Source: Trichuris trichiura (taxonomy: Eukaryota > Nematoda > Enoplea > Trichinellida > Trichuridae). Taken from it: a DNA stretch of 64,000 bases. The stretch covers positions 248,001 through 312,000 of the forward strand of contig JBAJFE010000026.1 in assembly GCA_037903355.1 (NCBI GenBank). The letters are read 5' to 3'. Positions 60,554 through 64,000 of the stretch are shown here, in pieces. The translations under genes and the position numbers were made by a program. Each line of letters starts with the position of its first letter. The first letter of the stretch is position 1. The notes under the pieces were generated by a model, which was not told the origin of the DNA, ran no database searches, and saw nothing but the letters and a program-made list of their open reading frames with translations.

Positions 60554-60998
60554 AAGGGTCGATAGTGGTCTTTTCGCTGTCCGAAGGGCGGCAAGTGGTT
60601 CGTCGAGAGGTGACCGCGGGCTCGAGGCGATGGCTTAGGTTGCATAGATAGGACCATAGCTCATTGCCATTGACCGATTCGTCTGAGGAAGAAAAATTCA
60701 GCATTGACATAGCCTGAGTGACCGCGTCTGATGGATCTGGGGACGCAGGTAGCCATTGACGACGTGCCGGAGGGTTAAAGAAGCTTTCGCCCATAGGTGT
60801 ACCGTTGGATGATGTTGAGCTGCTGCCCGGAGATAGGCTGCTCAAAGGACGAAAGTCAGGACGAGTTGGCGATTGCGGACTGTAAGGGTCGGTGGTCAAC
60901 GGACAGCCGTTAGACGAAAATAACGGTCGACGGACGGGACGGTCGATCAATTGGGACCAATCGCACATGGTGCTGTTCATGGTGTTGGTAACAAGCAC
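60554..60998 (-). CDS. Candidate first coding exon, Ser/Pro-rich, unidentified
   Basis: Begins with ATGs at 60998 and 60980 and ends at a strong donor (GTAAGTAACC) at 60553. The product is Ser/Pro/Asn-rich: DPYSPQSPTRPDF, SSLSPGSSSTSSNGTP and MSMLNFSSSDESVNGNELW. It looks like a disordered regulatory region. No downstream exon was identified in the 1.9 kb before Smaug on the same strand. It could be an upstream exon of Smaug, but the Smaug N-terminal region already has its own ATG. Confidence 0.4.
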
Positions 60999-63900
60999 AA
61001 GGCACGTCGTACGTCGAAAGAGCCCAAAAACTGCAGCGGAAGCCCACCGGTTGTACTTGCCTCACCGCTAGACACCGAACAGCTAAAAATGGTGCTGTGT
61101 AAACAACAGTGATAACTTAAACCATAACGCGAAGCGACGCCCATCCGCGCCACTGTTAAGCGCTGCAATCCGTTAGCCGCCAACCAGCCTGCAGGCAAGC
61201 TTATCTACAATACATTGTGCCAGTGCGCGCTCGCGCGTGCGTTGAAAAATTTGCCTGCTCATATCGGGCACTTTCTCACGCCAGCTTATCGTCGAGTCGA
61301 TTGAGAAAAATTTGCATAGAGTTTCCAAAAATGGCGTCCCCACTGCGCGCTGACAACTCGCCGGTCCAATAGACTGATGAGCAGCTCGGGCGCGCGCGTA
61401 TCTTTTGCGCTAGCCAATAAGATAACAGCGAGTCGGACGAAGTGTGGTGCAGCGAGATCTTGGGTCATCAGCGATCCTTTGGGGTGATGATCCGTCGACG
61501 GTTCGCTTCAGCGATCAAAGGAGTCCATGGAGTTCCGATCGCCCACAGCGATAGGAAAGCACGTGGACTCTGTGAAGACATTGACGCCTATCGACCTTGG
61601 CCAGATTTGAAAAAGGCCGCTTGTCGACTTCTCACCGTTCGTTCATTAATGAGTCTGCTAGGCGAACGGAAACGAAAGAGAGAGAGAGAGAGAGAGAGAG
61701 GGAGGGAGGGAGAAAGAGTGAGAGGGAAAATGGCAAAGCGTGAGTGACATGAAGCGGTTGGTGTACGGAACATCGTTGGACTAAGAAAAGCTGAAAAAAT
61801 GGCAACCTACGCGCGACCTTGCTTCATTCATAAGCGCGCCGCCGACTTGGCCACGCATGCCGTCTGAATCGATGGCGCTATGAGAGAGACAGCCGGGCGG
61901 GCGGCCAGTCGAGCAATGCAGACAGGGATTCAATAAGCAAGTTCGGCACGGCCACTGAGGATAAGCTAAAAATAGCGACTAAAAGCCAAGATAGCAGCGC
62001 CACCAAAGCTGAAAGATATATCAGGCGCTGGCGGAAAAAGCGTTTGAGAAAAGGCCGGCGCCACCAGGCACCAAACGATGAGTCAATATAACGGAGCAGT
62101 ATTAGCTGAGGCAAAAAGTCTTGGGGAACATCGCCGCCGATCGCCCCTTAACTCACTGTTGCTGTTTTAGAGGGGGGAACTTTTCATCGATTCTATCCTC
62201 CACCAACGGCACCGAAATGGCGCCGCGATCCTTTGTAAGTCACTGTCCGGCGCGCATGCGCCGAAGCAGACAGCTGCCGATGGACACCTGTCCAAAGCGA
62301 CAAGCTGACAAACGATGGAAATGTGCGGCAGCGGCGGCACCTTCTTTTTCTCTCCATGACGTCCATCCTCAGGCAACCAATGAGTTAAGGTAAAAATTCA
62401 AATTCTTCTTATCCAACTGTCGCTACCTGTGACCTTGACCAACTTTGCTCCTGCCGATCAAGCGACGGTAACCGCTGGGTTCCTTCGGGTCTCCAAGGCG
62501 CCCTCTATGTAAGAGGAATAACAATGCTATTAGACCAAAAACCGCGAAAAGTTTAGTGCCGGTGCCCGCTATATATGCCTTAGGGAAGCTCTCGACAAGC
62601 GCAACGTCGTTAGCTGCATTTACGCTTCTTCTCTTGACCGTCAGGCAATAAAGCTTTGAGGAGGGCAGCAAACAACATAAGTAGCGACAGCCGGAGACGG
62701 GTGCCATTGGCGTTGTGCCAGGCAATTCAAAGCAACGCAGGTTGGCTTATCCTGGACTACGCTTAGCTGTATGTACGTCGGTATCGGAAAAATTTACGAC
62801 TTCAACAGCATCCAACCAACGTTCAGTAGTTCATTGACGATTGTTTTCTGTTTAAAACGTGAGCGCTGCCTGGCTAAGGAGCCAATATTTCGCCATACAG
62901 TCGGTAGGCCAAGAAACAAAGAATGACACCTATGTTGGGAGGGCGTTGCCGTCGCTGATGCGCGCGAAAAGAAGATGGAAACCTCTTTTATAAGTGGGAA
63001 AAGAAAAGCGCGGCGCCATCATCCGGTGCGTACTCACGCGCGCGCGCGCCACACTTGTGACAAGCTGATAATCAACTTTTGATGAATGAACTTCCGCTTC
63101 CTTCCGGTAGCCTGAGAAGGAGGACGTTTTGGAAACAACAAAGACGTATACGCGCACGTCCGCGCCTTGGTCGAGGTCGCGGACGGTTGTCACGGAGCAG
63201 TGCGTACTCGTCTCCTCCAGCTTAATCGGCTATTAGAAGCGCCCATTGCGCCTGTCTCGACATTCAAACAAAACGGCGGCTTAATTCGTCGTGGTGTCTC
63301 CGTGAAGCGACCAAAGGTAGTACAGACTGAAATTCAAACAGCGCTCCAGACGCGCGGACGTATTAATCAAATATGAAGTTGTCAGTTCACCTGCTTCCCT
63401 GTGAAGAGATAACAAAAAGAAGGCGCCATTCGGCCGCGACCTATTCTTCCCTCTTTTTCCAGCCTGCATCGCAGTCGTCGTCGTCGTCGTCGGTGGGCCC
63501 ACTTTGCTCGGACGGCTCTGGAAGAACAAAGAATCGTTGTGCAAAGAGACGTCGCCGAAGCAAAATACGGGTGGCGCGCGTCTCTCGCGTTTACATGACA
63601 AAAGTTTGCAGATGCCAACGCGGCGGCACTTTCAACGGCGACAAGAACCAAAAAATGACCCTTCTTGCCAGCAGTGGGTGTGGCCGCCCTAAAGGATTGG
63701 TCACCTCGTTCCAATGAGCGCCCGTACGTAGAATGGAATGCACCTTGTTCTCGTCGATGGCTTTTTCTCCGCTTTTTCAAGATACGCACGCAGACATCTG
63801 ACCTTCGGCGATGTACGCTGGCGCAAGTTGAACTCTTGCGCTCGTTGGGTGCGGCAGTGCCGCCACCATGGTGGTATTATAGATTATCCGTCAAACTGGT

Positions 63901-64000
63901 TCTACTTTGCCACACGCAGGTGTGTACATCCTCGCGGGAGTTGTCTTCGACCATGCATTCTGCCCCTCACTTTGGTATGCGGTCGCATCGTTATCTCTTT
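60999..64000. other. CG-rich stretch with simple repeats, no supported gene
   Basis: Higher in G+C than the left part of the window. Contains a (GA)n tract at about 61675-61726, GCGCGC runs (about 61391, 63038-63048), and a (TCG)n tract at 63474-63493. Many overlapping frames on both strands reflect the composition. One minus-strand frame (62423-62725) has a hydrophobic segment KLFAVFGLIALLFLL but no other support. Confidence 0.45.

Noticed and set aside
61442..61747. Frame encoding a Glu/Arg repeat
   Set aside because: It is the translation of the (GA)n microsatellite.
63382..63789. 135-codon minus-strand Arg-rich frame
   Set aside because: Overlaps several long frames on both strands and a (TCG)n tract, with no recognisable domain, so composition explains it.
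63858..63885. A textbook Kozak context, GCCGCCACCATGG, near the right edge
   Set aside because: The frame stops after four codons (MVVL), so it is chance in CG-rich DNA or at most a tiny upstream ORF.

Overview
The window looks like nuclear DNA of a small-genome nematode, most likely a clade I (Dorylaimia) worm of the Trichuris/Trichinella type. Four things point that way: gene families shared by animals, dense GT-AG introns mostly 45-65 bases long, TTAGGC-like (nematode telomere-type) motifs inside dispersed repeats, and a retroelement whose coding remnant resembles elements I associate with Trichinella and Trichuris. The species call is inference. The gene identities are not, because exons joined at GT-AG sites give continuous frames that match known families. 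All exon coordinates were worked out by hand, and the exon lengths of each complete model sum to a multiple of three.

Layout. 1-2.3 kb: a TTC19-like respiratory complex III factor (minus, incomplete). 3.6-5.6 kb: DLAT, the pyruvate dehydrogenase E2 (plus). 8.0-9.5 kb: a LITAF-domain protein (minus). 10.3-12.5 kb: chaperonin CCT4 (minus). 13.6-16.8 kb: AGFG, an ArfGAP with an NPF-rich tail (plus), carrying a 240-bp internal tandem duplication that breaks its frame. 17.4-21.0 kb: a MAK/CILK1-family kinase (plus). 24.8-28.0 kb: an LMX1-type LIM-homeobox gene (plus). 29.9-31.7 kb: GLRX3 (plus) and RBMX2 (minus), converging with a 42-bp gap. 33.2-38.2 kb: RRN3 (plus) and TMEM229 (minus), also convergent. 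40.5-43.4 kb: a non-autonomous LTR retrotransposon on the minus strand with a 5-bp target duplication. 43.6-45.2 kb: cyclin K (plus). 48.8-50.2 kb: a histidine acid phosphatase (minus). 52.2-53.1 kb: a decayed Tigger/pogo-like transposase. 56.0-58.6 kb: a Smaug/SAMD4 translational repressor (minus). 58.7-64 kb: only weak, unidentified coding candidates and CG-rich simple repeats.

Most genes are independent housekeeping or regulatory loci (mitochondrial metabolism, protein folding, splicing, Pol I and Pol II transcription, ciliary kinase, mRNA repression). I see no operon and no novel multi-gene system. The most interesting signals are structural: the AGFG duplication, the LTR element with a triplicated reverse-transcriptase fragment, three long foldback sequences, an altered CGFS motif in GLRX3, and strong over-representation of TGACGTCA and ATGCAAAT. 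The stretches 45.2-48.8 kb and 61-64 kb hold nothing I can assign.
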